A stretch of DNA of 64,000 nt from Parasitella parasitica (taxonomy: Eukaryota; Mucoromycota; Mucoromycetes; Mucorales; Mucoraceae): contig MU619248.1 of NCBI GenBank assembly GCA_025201805.1, positions 272,313 through 336,312 of the forward strand, given 5' to 3'. Under the pieces are notes generated by a model. It did not search any database. It saw only the letters and a program-made list of their open reading frames with translations, and was not told the origin of the DNA. Made by a program: the position numbers and the translations under genes. Every line of letters starts with the position of its first letter. Position 1 is the first letter of the stretch. Shown in pieces: positions 34,476-46,899 of this stretch.

Positions 34476-35850
34476 ATGGTTTCTGTCAAATTACAAAAGG
34501 AAGAAAACAGAAAAGCTTTCCTTGAGGTGTTCCCTACTCTTGCTGATGAAGTTCTTCTCGAGCTCAAAAAATATAATATGCCTGAGGACGCATATGAATG
34601 GACAAAAAAGGTAGATGTGCTTGAGTGTGTTAGAAGTAAGGATCGTTAGCGTTGGACTAACATGATGGGGATGCGGTTCTTTGATTTAGATGTTGTATTA
34701 CAATGTGCCCGGCGGTAAGTACCGACTATTTTTTTGAGATCAAGGTGCCTATTCAAACCATCTTCATTTAGGCAAGTTGAACCGTGGTATCTCGGTTGTT
34801 GACACAGTTCGTATTTTGAAGGGTGATTCTGTTAGTGATGATGATATATTCAAGGCTACTGTTCTGGGTTGGTTGATTGAATTCGTAAGTTTCGTATCAA
34901 TATGCCATTTTTTATAATGGACTTAAAATCTGTCATAGCTCCAAGCATTCTTTTTGGTTTCTGATGATATCATGGACGCTTCTATTACTCGCCGTGGTCA
35001 ACCTTGCTGGTACAAGAGCGAAGGTGTTGGTATGGTTGCCATCAACGATGCGTTCATTCTCGAATCATGTATCTATATCTTCTTAAAAAAGTATTTTAAA
35101 AAGACAGATTACTATATCGAACTTGTTGAATTGTTCCACGAGGTCACTTTCCAAACTGAACTCGGCCAACTCTGTGATCTCATCACTGCTCCCGAAGATA
35201 ACGTTGATTTGAGCAAGTTCTCTATCAAAAAGTAAGTGTTTGGAATAAGGTTGGCTTTACATGATTTGTGGTGTATTCAAACAAATTATTTCCATCTAGG
35301 CATCAGTTTATTGTCATTTATAAGACTGCCTACTACTCTTTCTATCTTCCTGTTGCATTGGCCATGCATATGGTAAGTTGTCTGGACTCTATTTATTGAT
35401 AAGGAAGGCTGAGTTAATTCATTCAAATAGGTTGGCATCAAAAATGAGGATGCTTTCAAGCAATCTCATGATATTCTGATTCCTTTGGGTGAATATTTCC
35501 AAGTTCAAGATGATTATTTGGATTGCTACGGAGCCCCTGAGGTTATTGGTAAAATTGGCACTGATATTATGGATAACAAGTGTTCTTGGTTGGTTAATCA
35601 AGCTTTGGCTTTGGCTAATCCTGAGCAGCGTAAGGTTCTCGATGAGAATTACGGTCAAAAGAATGCCGAATGTGAAGCCAAAGTCAAGCAACTCTACATT
35701 GATCTCGAAATTGAGTCTGTTTATAAGGCTTATGAAGAAAAGTCCTTCAATGATTTGAATGCATTGATTGAAAAGTTAGATGAGTCCGTGGGCATCAAGA
35801 AGATGATCTTTACTGAATTTATGGATAAGATTTATAAGCGTACTAAATAA
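34476..35850 (+). CDS. ERG20: farnesyl diphosphate synthase
   Basis: Six exons (34476-34610, 34690-34714, 34772-34884, 34939-35231, 35300-35372, 35431-35850) give 352 residues. Both aspartate-rich motifs are present, DDIMD (with [18 protein letters not shown]) and DDYLD (with [13 protein letters not shown]), and the residues before the first motif are the bulky Phe pair seen in farnesyl rather than geranylgeranyl synthases. The enzyme condenses isopentenyl diphosphate with dimethylallyl and geranyl diphosphate in the cytosol, giving the precursor of sterols, ubiquinone, and in Mucorales also carotenes and trisporic acid. Mucor orthologues are called isoA. An upstream ATG at 34375 is in another frame and was rejected. 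Exon 2 is only 25 nt. Confidence 0.95.
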
Positions 35851-36202
35851 TCTAATCTTTTTTGTTTCAATCTAATAATAAAATTCCACTCATGTCCTAT
35901 GCAAATCAACTTGACTTGGCATAAGGATCTATTGGAGACTTATTGTGCATTAGTTGTCATGGCAACCAGTTTTGACATATTTTGACACAAACCTGGCCCA
36001 ATCAAATAGGAACCACTCGTCTCTGGATATCGGTTGCTTCCAGAGCACAATGGTACATCCAGAGTACGTCATCATGTTTAGCTGGGGGACTGGCCCTGAG
36101 TTATACTGTGGGGAGGGGTTGCTGAAAAAGGACCCAAAGAAAAAGGAAAGCAAAATTAGTCAATCACCAACTCTTTTTCTGTAATTCTTCACATCGGTTA
36201 AA

Positions 36203-37121
36203 ATGGCTTCTCGCTTCACCCGTTTGACTACTTCTGTCCCCAAGGTAATAATAATCACAACTTTATCCAAAAAAAGTTTTCGATACTCTCATTCAAACAT
36301 TGGAATGAAATTTTTAAAGAAAGCACCACGAAATTTATGAAACTGTTCGACTTATCAAAATACTAAAACGTTGAATTATCTCATAGTTTGCTCGTGGTTA
36401 CGCCGCTGCTCCTACTTCTATCAAGGTAGATCATTCGAAACAACTCGGATATTGACATAGATTGGATAGTTAACTGTCGATTTCTCATTAGGCCCCCATC
36501 ACTCTTTTCGGTCTTGATGGTCGCTATGCTACTGCTCTTTACACCGCTGCTGCTCGTCAAAACTCTCTTGAAGCGGTTGAGAAGGACCTTAAGGCTCTTT
36601 CTCAAGCTGTTGAGAAGGATGCTGCTCTCAAGAGCTTCTTGGAAAACCCTACTGTTAACCGTGGTACCAAGATGGAAGGTATCCTCTCCGCTCTGAAGGT
36701 CAATGGCAAGCCCAACCAAATTACCCAAAACTTTTTCGAGACTCTCGCCGAGAATGGTCGTTTGGACCAAACCACCAAGGTCTCTGTAGCTTTTGCTGAA
36801 TTGATGAGTGCTCATCGTAATGAATTGCCTCTTGTCGTAACCTCTGCCAAGGTAGGATCGAGTTCCTTGTATAATGATTAAATCATTTCTGACATTTTGT
36901 TGTTTATTTACTAGGCCTTGGATAAGTCTGCTTTGAATAAGATTGTTGACTCTCTTCAAAAGTCTAACCTCGCCGAAGGCAAGAAACTCCTTGTTTCTAA
37001 CAAAGTTAAGCCTGATATTCTTGGTGGTATTATGGTTGAGATTGGAGATAAGAGCATTGATTTGACTGTCTCAGCTAAGCTCGCCAAGTTGAATAAGTTG
37101 ATCACTGGTAAGTTGAACTAG
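36203..37121 (+). CDS. ATP5: ATP synthase subunit 5 (OSCP), mitochondrial
   Basis: Four exons (36203-36244, 36387-36425, 36492-36851, 36915-37121) give 215 residues. The first two tiny exons encode a mitochondrial presequence (MASRFTRLTTSVPK, FARGYAAAAPTSIK). The body matches the OSCP/delta family: FGLDGRYATALYTAA, LENPTVNRG, and the C-terminal strand DILGGIMVEIGDKSIDLTVS with KLAKLNKLI. OSCP links the F1 head to the peripheral stalk of the ATP synthase. Codon use is strongly biased to C/T-ending codons (GGT, GCT, AAG), as expected for an abundant protein. Confidence 0.95.
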
Positions 37122-37457
37122 AATTTCCTAATTACTATGGCTAAAGATAATAATATTCTTGATAATAGATTCCGTTTAAATATTATACTATTGCTCTTTA
37201 TTATTATAAAAAATTCAAGAAGGAATTTATTCTTGTATACATATTTTGTCTTTACATTTCACTGGTTTTAAATTTAATCGAATGTTGGTAACTTTTATCT
37301 CTCATATTGTCTACAACGAATAACCGAATGCTAGAAAAAACTCATGAAAATCATGTACAACCTGCTTTTTTAAGTTATTTATATACTAGATATTTTGTGG
37401 TTTTTTGGAGATTTTTCTTTTGCACTCTTTCCCTCTTTTTTTCTTTATAGTTTAAAA

Positions 37458-38531
37458 ATGGCTTCCTTGCCGAATTCAATCGATAATACTGCTAATAATG
37501 TCATTAGTCATCCACCGCCTACCTTACTAACAAATAATTATCCAATCGCACCCACCATCTTGCCTTCATCGAATATACCAACGCCATCTTTGCAATTAAC
37601 GCTTAGAGAAAACATCCCCGTAGAAATTTCTTCCACAGCTTCAGTGCCATGTACCACAATATCAAACCATAATGATATTTTATATTATTACCGGGAGCCA
37701 TCCACATACAAAAATGGTCAAGAAAATCAACAAGGCATGAAAGAGCTTCTATTACTACTATATGACATACATAAAAATCCCATTTGGAAGCTAGAAAATC
37801 AAGATAGACACGGCATGACGCTATTATATGAAAACACAAAGGTTAAATTATCAACTACTCCGCCGCAATTTAGATTCACATTAAATGATCAAGTATACCA
37901 CTGGCAAATTCAACCACAAAAGTCTTCGTATAGTCTCAAATGTTTCCAAACTGAAAAAAAGAATCTGGTTGCTGAATTGAATGAAAATCAATTAAGTCTA
38001 TATTATCAAAACAACGGGCACAACCCGTTTCGAAAACTAACTCAAATCGATCATCATACAACACTGTTTATTTTGTCTGGGTTGTTGGTAAACCATTATC
38101 TCAAACACCTATTAAAATCGTTAGGCGGCGGGCCTGAAGCCCTGAAGATGACGGTAGATCCCAGTGAAGTTTATATTAGTGGTAGCAAAATAAAATCCTC
38201 TCCTGGTTTCCATCATGAGCAGGAGAATGACGAGGAGGAAGATGATGATGTTGCGAGTTTATCATACTATCCAGGACATCAAAGTCTAGTATATGTTGGG
38301 GACCCAAATAACAGATGGTCGTCATCTGCACAATCTTCTAAAAGCATCGAACTAGACCCTGGACTATGGCACTGCTGGTGGGGATATACATTTTGGTGGT
38401 CTTGGTTCTCATGCTGCATGCCAGGTGGATATTGTGATAAAGCTCGCTTTCGATTGAAAGGGCATAATAGACCAAAAATAAGAACTTCTAGGACATTATC
38501 GAAACAAGGATGGCAGCAGCAACATTATTGA
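37458..38531 (+). CDS. uncharacterised protein with Trp/Cys-rich C-terminal segment
   Basis: A single exon of 357 residues. The N-terminal 60 residues are Pro/Asn/Thr-rich and probably disordered. The middle (about 70-215) alternates short strands (FRFTLNDQVYHWQIQP, SYSLKCFQTEKKNLVAELN, LFILSGLLVNHYLKHLLKSL) and resembles a tubby-like or scramblase-like beta barrel closed by a hydrophobic helix, a fold seen in several lineage-specific fungal proteins. An acidic loop (NDEEEDDDV) follows, then an unusual Trp/Cys-rich segment, LWHCWWGYTFWWSWFSCCMP, and a basic tail. The Cys cluster could be lipid-modified. Function unknown; the fold call is inference. Confidence 0.75.
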   Translation: MASLPNSIDNTANNVISHPPPTLLTNNYPIAPTILPSSNIPTPSLQLTLRENIPVEISSTASVPCTTISNHNDILYYYREPSTYKNGQENQQGMKELLLLLYDIHKNPIWKLENQDRHGMTLLYENTKVKLSTTPPQFRFTLNDQVYHWQIQPQKSSYSLKCFQTEKKNLVAELNENQLSLYYQNNGHNPFRKLTQIDHHTTLFILSGLLVNHYLKHLLKSLGGGPEALKMTVDPSEVYISGSKIKSSPGFHHEQENDEEEDDDVASLSYYPGHQSLVYVGDPNNRWSSSAQSSKSIELDPGLWHCWWGYTFWWSWFSCCMPGGYCDKARFRLKGHNRPKIRTSRTLSKQGWQQQHY

Positions 38532-39208
38532 ATGTCTGTATACGTTGGTTTAGTTTGGCGTTTATTCTTTCCGCGTTGTATGTAATTTCCCCCTCCCCAC
38601 CTTACCCTTGTAGCAATGTATTATCTATCCTTAAATTATATAATAAATCATTATCTTTATGTGTATGTAGAGATGATATAAAGCATTAATTCACTTGACA
38701 CTTGTGCATGAGCATACTATTGGATGCATATGCAATGGTAAAAAAAAAAGCACTTTGTAGGCAAATATTGTATGCACTTTGATAAATAATTTAATGTGAG
38801 TGTACTGATTTATCACTCCATATTACAGCCCGGTTTGCATTTACGTAACAAATCTCAACTAGCTCCCCCTTTACATCATATATCAACACGCCCCTCACAA
38901 GCTACTAATTAATATAGTAATATCAGCCCATTTTTTGACCGGAAAAGTGAATTTTAGCAATGAACATGGATTACTTGCGCATGAGCAACTCGAAATGACA
39001 AAGAATTCTTATGTATATAACTTGTAAGCCTTCACCTGAAGTGTTTCCTTAAAAGATACGCTATCAATTTTAAGGTTATCTCGCAAATGGCAACAAATCC
39101 TCAATCTAGTTCTTGAAAACATTCTAGTTCGTGTTTAATTATTATGCGTACGAAATGCATCTTTATTATATAAGTATGAAATTTTTAAAACTAAAGCTGA
39201 TGATTTAT
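38532..39208. other. convergent intergenic region between the Trp/Cys-rich protein gene and the chitin synthase gene
   Basis: About 680 AT-rich bases with the 3' ends of two convergent genes. AATAAA-like signals occur at 38641-38646. No gene found. Confidence 0.55.
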
Positions 39209-42200
39209 CTAAATTTTGAGGGCTTCCTCGATGCAAAAATTAATGAAATCTTTTCTATAAGACATGTTCATGCCAAAGTGTCGACTGAGCTGTTCTCTTA
39301 CTTGCTTTTTGGTCATTGTCATAAGATCTGCTGTCGCGGTGATACGTTGTACTTCTCTACGAATTTCCTCGTCAGTGGGATGGTATACGTTATTGTTATC
39401 CAGCATCGTGTTATTATTGACCATGGAGGGATACATGCCACCGCCATAAGTAAGACTTGCTTCACTGTAGATAGAAGGAGCAGACATCATTGGCATAGAC
39501 ATTGGCGGGTGTTGCTGCATTGGAGCCATGTTTAATACAGAAGGTGGGCCCATCACAATGGACGATGCCCGTCCTGCTAGATTTTGATGCGAATATCTAA
39601 AACTAGCGTTGTCGTTGAAGGCTTGTCCACCACCATTGATGATACTGCCAGCTGCTGTAGCAGCAATTGGCATTTGATGCATGCTAGATGCATAGTTTGC
39701 AACAGGTGTCATATAGCCATTGTTCGTCGGAGCGTAGCCTACAACAGGCGGCAAACCGGATGCTGTGCGACGGGTTGTGGATGAGGTGATAGTTGTACCT
39801 CGAGTCTCTGCAGAGCCTGTTTCCCACAATTCGTTCTCATGATCACTCCATTTCTTGAGTGGGATTGATTTGGGATCAAATTTGCCTTCATCAGCTGGCA
39901 ACATCTTCTTTTGACCATCGTCACCTAGAACCAAACGAGTGTTGCCCCAAGAAAAGTCGTCAAAATGCCAGAAAGAGTACATCGGTATGAAGAAAGAGAA
40001 AAGTGGGATGGCTAAAATGTACACAATCATCCATCCAATATGCTCCCACTAAAAAGATCAGTTAAGAACAGCACCATTATACACAAGCATACTCAAGGCT
40101 TACCTTTCTGCGAACAATGAAAATGATGGCTTGTAGACCATACACACCGCACAATGTAATGATAGAGATGAATGGAACTTGACCAGCATTTGTGGCTAGT
40201 CGATATATCAAAAAGCCCAGATAACAGACGACTGCAGGCATCACTAGTGTGCTTAGGAGATCTAGAATAACGACAAAACGCATAGAAAAACAGCAGAAGC
40301 CGCACAATTGAGGCAAGAACACCAACTCACCAAGATTATGAATGGTGGAGTTGATCCATCGGCGTCTTTGAGACAGCAGCACACTCCATCTGTCAGGAGC
40401 GTTGGTAAGGCATCCAGCATCAGCAGTGAATTTCGTTTTATAAGTTGGAAAGTGCTTTAGGATCAACGTAGTCAAGTAGCGATCTTCACCCAAATGAAGC
40501 AGATTTTTTTGATGCAGCGTATTGACTCTATTTTCTGCGTAATCGACAATTACTTGATTACTCACTAGCAAGGGCTGGTTTTTGCCGGGAGAGCGGATAC
40601 GATACATACAGAAACAGCCAGGCAAGCAAGTTACAGAGCCAAACAAAGATTCAAATGCTTTGGACAAGAAATGGGAGATATAGTATTCATAAACCTGGAT
40701 CATGGTAACCCAACTGTCCTTTTCATTAGCCAACTTGGTTTCGCCACAGAGGCCAATAACCTTTGAATCATGAACAAAACAAGAGACCATGCGATTTAGA
40801 GAATCAGGCAGCACTTCAGTATCTGCATCCACCATGAGCACAAATTCGTAGAAACTAGGATTCACGCCAATAACGTTCTTGATTTGATGATATATCTCGA
40901 GCTCCATGGGTGTCATTGGCGACTCAAAGTGCACCTTGTTCAAGAATCTCATTAAGACCATTTGCGAATCACGTTTACCTCTGTTGCCTGGTTTTTGCCT
41001 TTCATTGGGAGCGCCTACTTTAACAACAACCACATAAGGGACAACATGACCTGAGCATTCATAGAGCCCTGAATAGATTTTGGCTGTATTGTGCTGCTTG
41101 ATTCCATCACCCAAAGACAGGAAGGATAAAGGCTCAGGGTCCACATTTGAATCTACGCCAAGAATGTCGAGCACGATGCGAGGAGTAGGCCGATCATTAC
41201 CACTACCAACAATCATGCCATCGCACACCAAAAAGAGTAATTTGCGTTTATCGTCATAGCGCAAAACTGCAATCGAGTCAATAGTCTTTCTGAGCGACTC
41301 TTCACTTTCGGTATAACAAGGCACCTGGCACACGATAAATTTATCATAGTCCTCTGGCTCACGGAAGGAGCTCAACTGCAATGCGGCCAAGAACTTGAAC
41401 AAGATAACGGCACACAGAAACCCTGTAACAATCAATAAAAAGTATTCTGAAAATTGGCATTGGAGAGATCTTCTCGTGTCCAGTTTACCAACAAAAAACA
41501 GATTTCGAAGGCAAACAAGTTGACGCACCCTCAGATCCTCTGAAATAGGAAGCGCATCAAAATGATTAGAGATATCAGTTCCAGCCAGTTGGCGGAATAG
41601 CTGTACAATACTGTTGTCCATAAAGTTCAAATCCAAATTTGCGGGAGGGGTTATGCCTTCAGGGGCTCGGGGAGCTCTGCCGCCCATGAGATAGTAAGTC
41701 AAATCATAAACATCGCCGTGCAGGATGGCCCAGCTTCTGTGCGTGCTGATATCGCCAACATTGACCACATTGTTTGCTTGACGAAGGATGTCCGCTGGCT
41801 CGTAGCCCATAAATCCTAAACGGTAGTTCTTGCGCATGTACACCATCTGTTCGAAATACCAATCAGGCCGATAATCGTTTGTAAAGAATCTAAAATCATG
41901 ATAAGCAGCGTTGCGATCTGTCAAATTGACTTGGAAATCAAGGACGAGCTCTTCAGGAATTCTCCCGGTAGTGCCATCACAGAGAGCAGAGACTTGGACA
42001 GGAAACAGATTCGTGGCATCTTTGCCCGCATAATCGTAAATGACATTATCAGGTATCACTTCAGAAGCCCAGTGATGAGGAGCAAATTTAGTCAAGTCAA
42101 ACACTTCTCCACGGATAGCGACATAGGCACTGTCCTTGTCCGTCTTGCCCTGTAATTCGGAAAGCGAGTACACATCTTGGTGTGGGCAAATCAAAGGACC

Positions 42201-45129
42201 AAAAAACACGATGAATATCACCATGGCTGCAGACAGAAAAAATATGAGCAAACAGAGAGCAACTTTTTCTCTCCATGCGAGGCGAACATCGCGACGTTTC
42301 ATGCCGCCACAGTGGTTCAATGCTGGTGAAGGAACCCACCATGTTAAAAACCAGACAAACAGGACCCATTTGCGACGGATACCACTAACTGGCTCGTCGT
42401 CTTCTTCGGGTGCTAGTGTATCTGCCGGTTTTGCTTTAAGGTCCTGGTCTTTTTCATTGATTCCAGAGTAATCTTGCTGAGCGTTAAGCAGCGTGTGCGA
42501 TCTTTTGTTTTCAAAAGTGGCTTGCGAAAATACTTCGGATCCGTTGAAATCATGCAAACCAGCTTCTTCCATATAATCGTCTTCAGACATAGCAGAGGAC
42601 ATAACGTCGTCGTTGAAAGAGTACATATCGAACGGTTTTTGACCTGGCAGCAATCCTCCAACAGCTGAGATCTTGGCATTTTTAGACTCTGTCTTCTCTA
42701 AGCTTCGTAAATCATCTTCTAGGATTCTAAAAGTGCTATTTGACAGGAAAATCTATATAATGTACGTGAGATGGTTGCGTCCGATTTGAGCACCATCTTT
42801 TTTTATATACCTTTGATTTTCCAATAGCTGCAAGGGGCTCATTCCATCCTAATGACTGGGCCATATGGGTAAGTCTTTCTTTTAGTGGTAGACTTGTATC
42901 CAGCATTGTGTTCATGGTCAATGGAATAGAAACGTGGTATCGATCCCAGAACTCCTCAAATGTGAATACAGTAGTGTAATAGCCGGCTTTCATTCGTTTG
43001 ATCATATCCAGCATCTTGAAGTGTGATTGCTGCACTGCCACTTTCTTAACATCGCACGAATTGGCCAAAGACAAATCGTTTGGACGTATACACAAGACTG
43101 ACCAAGACAGAGTGTTTGACAGGGCCTGCGTTAGATCAGATATGCCAGTGACCAAAAGATCTGCAATAGTCGAAACATTAGACTGCAATGACGTTGATAG
43201 GGTTGATTTGACATCTGCTTTGTGATCGTTGACCGTCGACAATGCAGCGGTCGTTGCTGTACTGGTAGTTGTTGGTGATCTCAGAGGCTTTATACCTTGC
43301 TGTTGAGAATAGACTCGGTTTCTTGTACCATCATCGTGACCGAGTATATTATCGTCGAATAGGCATGCGACGAGGCCATTTGAGGTTGGTGGGTTGTATG
43401 CATTTCCACTGAACAATGCAATGAAATCGTTGCACATGTAGTCTTGATTCCTCTCTGTAAAACTGCGTGGCTCGTATGTTGTTGATCCCCAGAAATGCTG
43501 GATGCTGAACAACTTGGAATCGGTATCACTCTTCTTGAAGGCTAACAGTTGAGCATTAATCGCACTCTTATTAGCACTGGCATAGTTGTCCACTAAGGTT
43601 TCATCGTCGTCGTATCTCTGCTGATTCTGCTGACGGGATGCTTGAGCATTCATAATAGACCACAGGCCCTTGGACGGATGGACAAACAAATTGACAATGG
43701 CAGGATTTGTAGGCCAATGCTCGTTACTTATCGTCAATCCCTGTTCTGCATACTCTTGTCTATCACGATCGAATATGTTAACAAACATGAACTGATGCAA
43801 TGACTCCTGAATAAAGTTGTATGACAATTGATCAAAACCAGCGCCAGAAGGCCTTGAGGTCAACCAGCCAGGAAGATCAAGCAAGCCGATAAAACTGTGC
43901 GAATTCTTTGGTGCCAAGCGATCGTTTATTTGCTCCACAAGCCAGGTAAACAACAAACAATACAATGATTGAGCAAGATCATCTCTTTGTTTACCAGCTT
44001 GTTCAGGATTCAAAAAAAGCGTGGTGATGTCTCGTTTGATCAGCTTGCTTTTGAACGTCAATGCACTCATTAGAGAGTTCGGGTCTACGCCTAGTAAATC
44101 GGCTGCAGTTGTTAGAGTATCAATATTTTTGATGATGGCAGCATCTTGAGAGTTATTGGCATCTTCAATGAAGTGTATGTTTCCCAGATGTAATATAGCT
44201 GCTAGTATTTGATATACTTGTGCTACTCTATGCTTTTGAAAGAGCACTGTTTTAAGGGCGGTACGTAGTTCAGCATCTGCATTCAAATCATCCAACGACG
44301 ATGCTCTGGAGGTGGTGGTTTTGGCGAGATAATGAAATGTCGACCAATCGGATAAGCTTAAGCGAGTCCTCTCGTCTGCTGAAGCGCCTGCAAGTAGATT
44401 GTAAAATACATGAAAGTTGCGTTCGTCTTGGCCGGCGGCTGTTACTCTAGATTTTTCAAGTGCATAAGGTAAAAAGACTGCACCAGCTAATCGTCCTCTT
44501 TCCGAAAAGTGTATTTCAGCGAACAAGGCGCTTTTAGACGCATTATCATGTTGAGTCGTCTTTGCGTGACTAAACGAACGTAAAATGGTCTGGGCATGCA
44601 CAACGTTTGCTTGGGTACGAGTTGTCTTTCGGTGAGTGCTGAGCGCAATTAAGTGGCTGATGGCTTGTTTAAACTGCTCTGATTTACCACTGCCACTTTC
44701 ACCACTATGCGAAAAAAAAAAAAAGAAAAAAAAAACGTTAATACAAGGGGGAGAGAGGAGAGGGGGCAGATGTGAAAGAAAGGCAAGGAGAGGGGGCTTT
44801 TACCTAAATAAGATGGACTGATTTATACTAGTTCTTCTCATATGTAGATATGCATGATTCACGAGTTGATATATGTGCGGCTCTTTCCATTGATTTGCCT
44901 TTGCACTTGAAGTGTCTTTGTATTCTGCAATGTAATCTACTTTGGCTGCATTGCTGGAATAGTACGGATTCAACGCAACCAAAATAGAAGGGCCTATATT
45001 GGTATAAATTTGGTCATTCAGGTATCGCTGACGAAGTAATTCGGCAATTTCATCAGAGGTCAGGTCTCGAGATAATTGTGTTAAGTCTGATGTATGAATT
45101 TGTTGCTGCGGCTGTGGTTGCTGTGCCAT
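39209..45129 (-). CDS. class V chitin synthase with myosin-like motor domain and DEK_C tail
   Basis: Four exons (45129-44804, 44704-42811, 42752-40104, 40048-39209) give 1902 residues. Residues 1 to about 770 form a myosin-like head with the P-loop GESGSGKSE crossing the first intron. A cytochrome-b5-like segment (YVAIRGEVFDLTKFAPHHW) and membrane helices follow, then the synthase core with DADTEVLPDS, CLPGCFCMYR, LGEDRYLTTL and the QRRRW signature (about 1380-1540), three C-terminal membrane helices, and a DEK_C domain at the end (PTDEEIRREVQRITATAD). It polymerises UDP-GlcNAc into chitin at growing tips, and the head can tether vesicles to actin. In the head, switch I reads NASKSA and switch II DLPGW instead of the canonical NxxSSRFG and DIxGFE, so motor activity is doubtful. 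Confidence 0.95.
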
Positions 45130-46389
45130 TATTGGAATATCATGTATTTTATATTATACAGCGTGTTGGAATGGATCAAAACAAGAAACAGAAAGAAAAA
45201 GGAAAGAAAGAGTTAAAGGTACAGAGATGCTATTATGAATACCCTCCTATTAAAAGATCAAATAGCCCCCTTCACTTTTCTCAAACGTACATGGACAGAC
45301 CCCTTTATCCAGGGCAACAGTGTACATATATAAAAAGGCCAAAAAAAGATTTCGGAATATCCTGTACATGTTTACATGCCAATATGATTTCATCTTTATA
45401 ATTCACTAGAGCAAAGAACATTCCGAGTTGAATAGACACAGACACAACTTTTGGATCCATAAATTTAAATCATACACACACAAAAAATCACATAATAGAA
45501 AAAGAGCGCTCAATGTCGAGTATTTATATTCTAACTGCTATAAAAATCTTCTTTTCTAGTGCTGTTAGGGAGGAGAAAGCAGAAACAAGTGTACAGATAT
45601 ATTTATCTGTACTGAACACAGCAGCAGGCAGCATCCACAGTGTATATACGTACTGTTGTAGTCGGAAAATAAGGTTGTATGATAATCTTAAATACAGACT
45701 GTCATACCCCTTTTGATCCCATCTCCTTCTCTTTCTCTTTATTTTTTTTTATGCACTGTTTTTTTGTTTACAATTATTCATACATGGATCGTCTCTCTTT
45801 ACCATTTTTCTTGTATGAAAAACATGTATACATTTGTTTGTTTTCTAGTGAGTTTAGAGTAGTCCGCATTTTGTTTATTTAGCAGATAATTAATGATTGC
45901 AGAACTGTGTCTCTCGAATATATAAATACATATGTATTGTGGCTATTGTAAGAAGGGGTCCTTGAACACAAAATGATTGCTTTGAGGAGCTCACTGCGAT
46001 TCTTTTTCTCATTATTGAAAGGTCAGGTTGCCTTTATGTGCATCTACGGAATGAAATTGCATAATATACACCACCCATCATACAATTCTTGTTCTCGCTG
46101 TGATGAGCCGATGCACCCGCATCTGTATAAAGTGTGATGTTTACTCAGAAATGGTCGATATGAGCGTACAATAGCATTGAGATTCGCGCTAGTCTTGGGT
46201 TTATCAAACTTTTAGTCTGTGCATATACGAAATTTGTAACAAATACAAAATACACCTTTTGCCAAAACGATGCCGCAAGAAAAGAAATTAAAGTGTCGCA
46301 CTTTTACAAAAATCAGACGCATATTTTTATAAATAACTTAGCCAAACTTAAGCGTACATGGACGATAAGACTACATTAAACATGATGAG

Positions 46390-46770
46390 CAAGATAAAGA
46401 GTAAGATCAAGACAATCAAATAGTGGATCCAAAAGAACAAGATCCCATTACTGTTAGAAAGATCTCCAAGGGTAGCACCATATTTCATTTTATCAAATTT
46501 ATTAAAAAAAACTGTTGGATGTTATGGATAAAAATAAAAAATCCCAAAACTCATACCTGGTTTTCCACAATGTCAGCATGCATTAATATGATATGTTGCA
46601 CCGTAAGATAGAACAAAGAGGTTACCAGGTCTGCCCTCTTCTTGCTTTCTCATCCGAGCTTAATGCAATTGACTAATTCAGGGCAATGTCAATGGGAAAA
46701 TGAAGCGATCATGCATGAATCTGACCGGAGAAATCTTATTAACTAGAATAGAGAATGCTTGAAATGCAGT
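46390..46770 (+). pseudogene. Tc1/mariner-family transposase relic 1, C-terminal part
   Basis: Plus-strand frames keep recognisable DDE pieces: MDKNKKSQNSYLVFHNVSMH, in place of the usual VMDNAPIH block, then KIEQRGYQV, LLAFSSELNAID in place of LPPYSPELNPIE, and MKRS further on. At least four stops and frameshifts interrupt it. The element cannot move by itself. No terminal inverted repeats were found by eye. Confidence 0.6.
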
Positions 46771-46899
46771 GCCAGCTAGCAACTTGTACAGTTTCTGTGC
46801 TCAATCAAAATGTATAATTGATAATTGCTATGTTAACAGACCAGTGTAATTTATCTATCTTTAAATAAAGTTATTAACTTATTGCAATCTATATTACAG

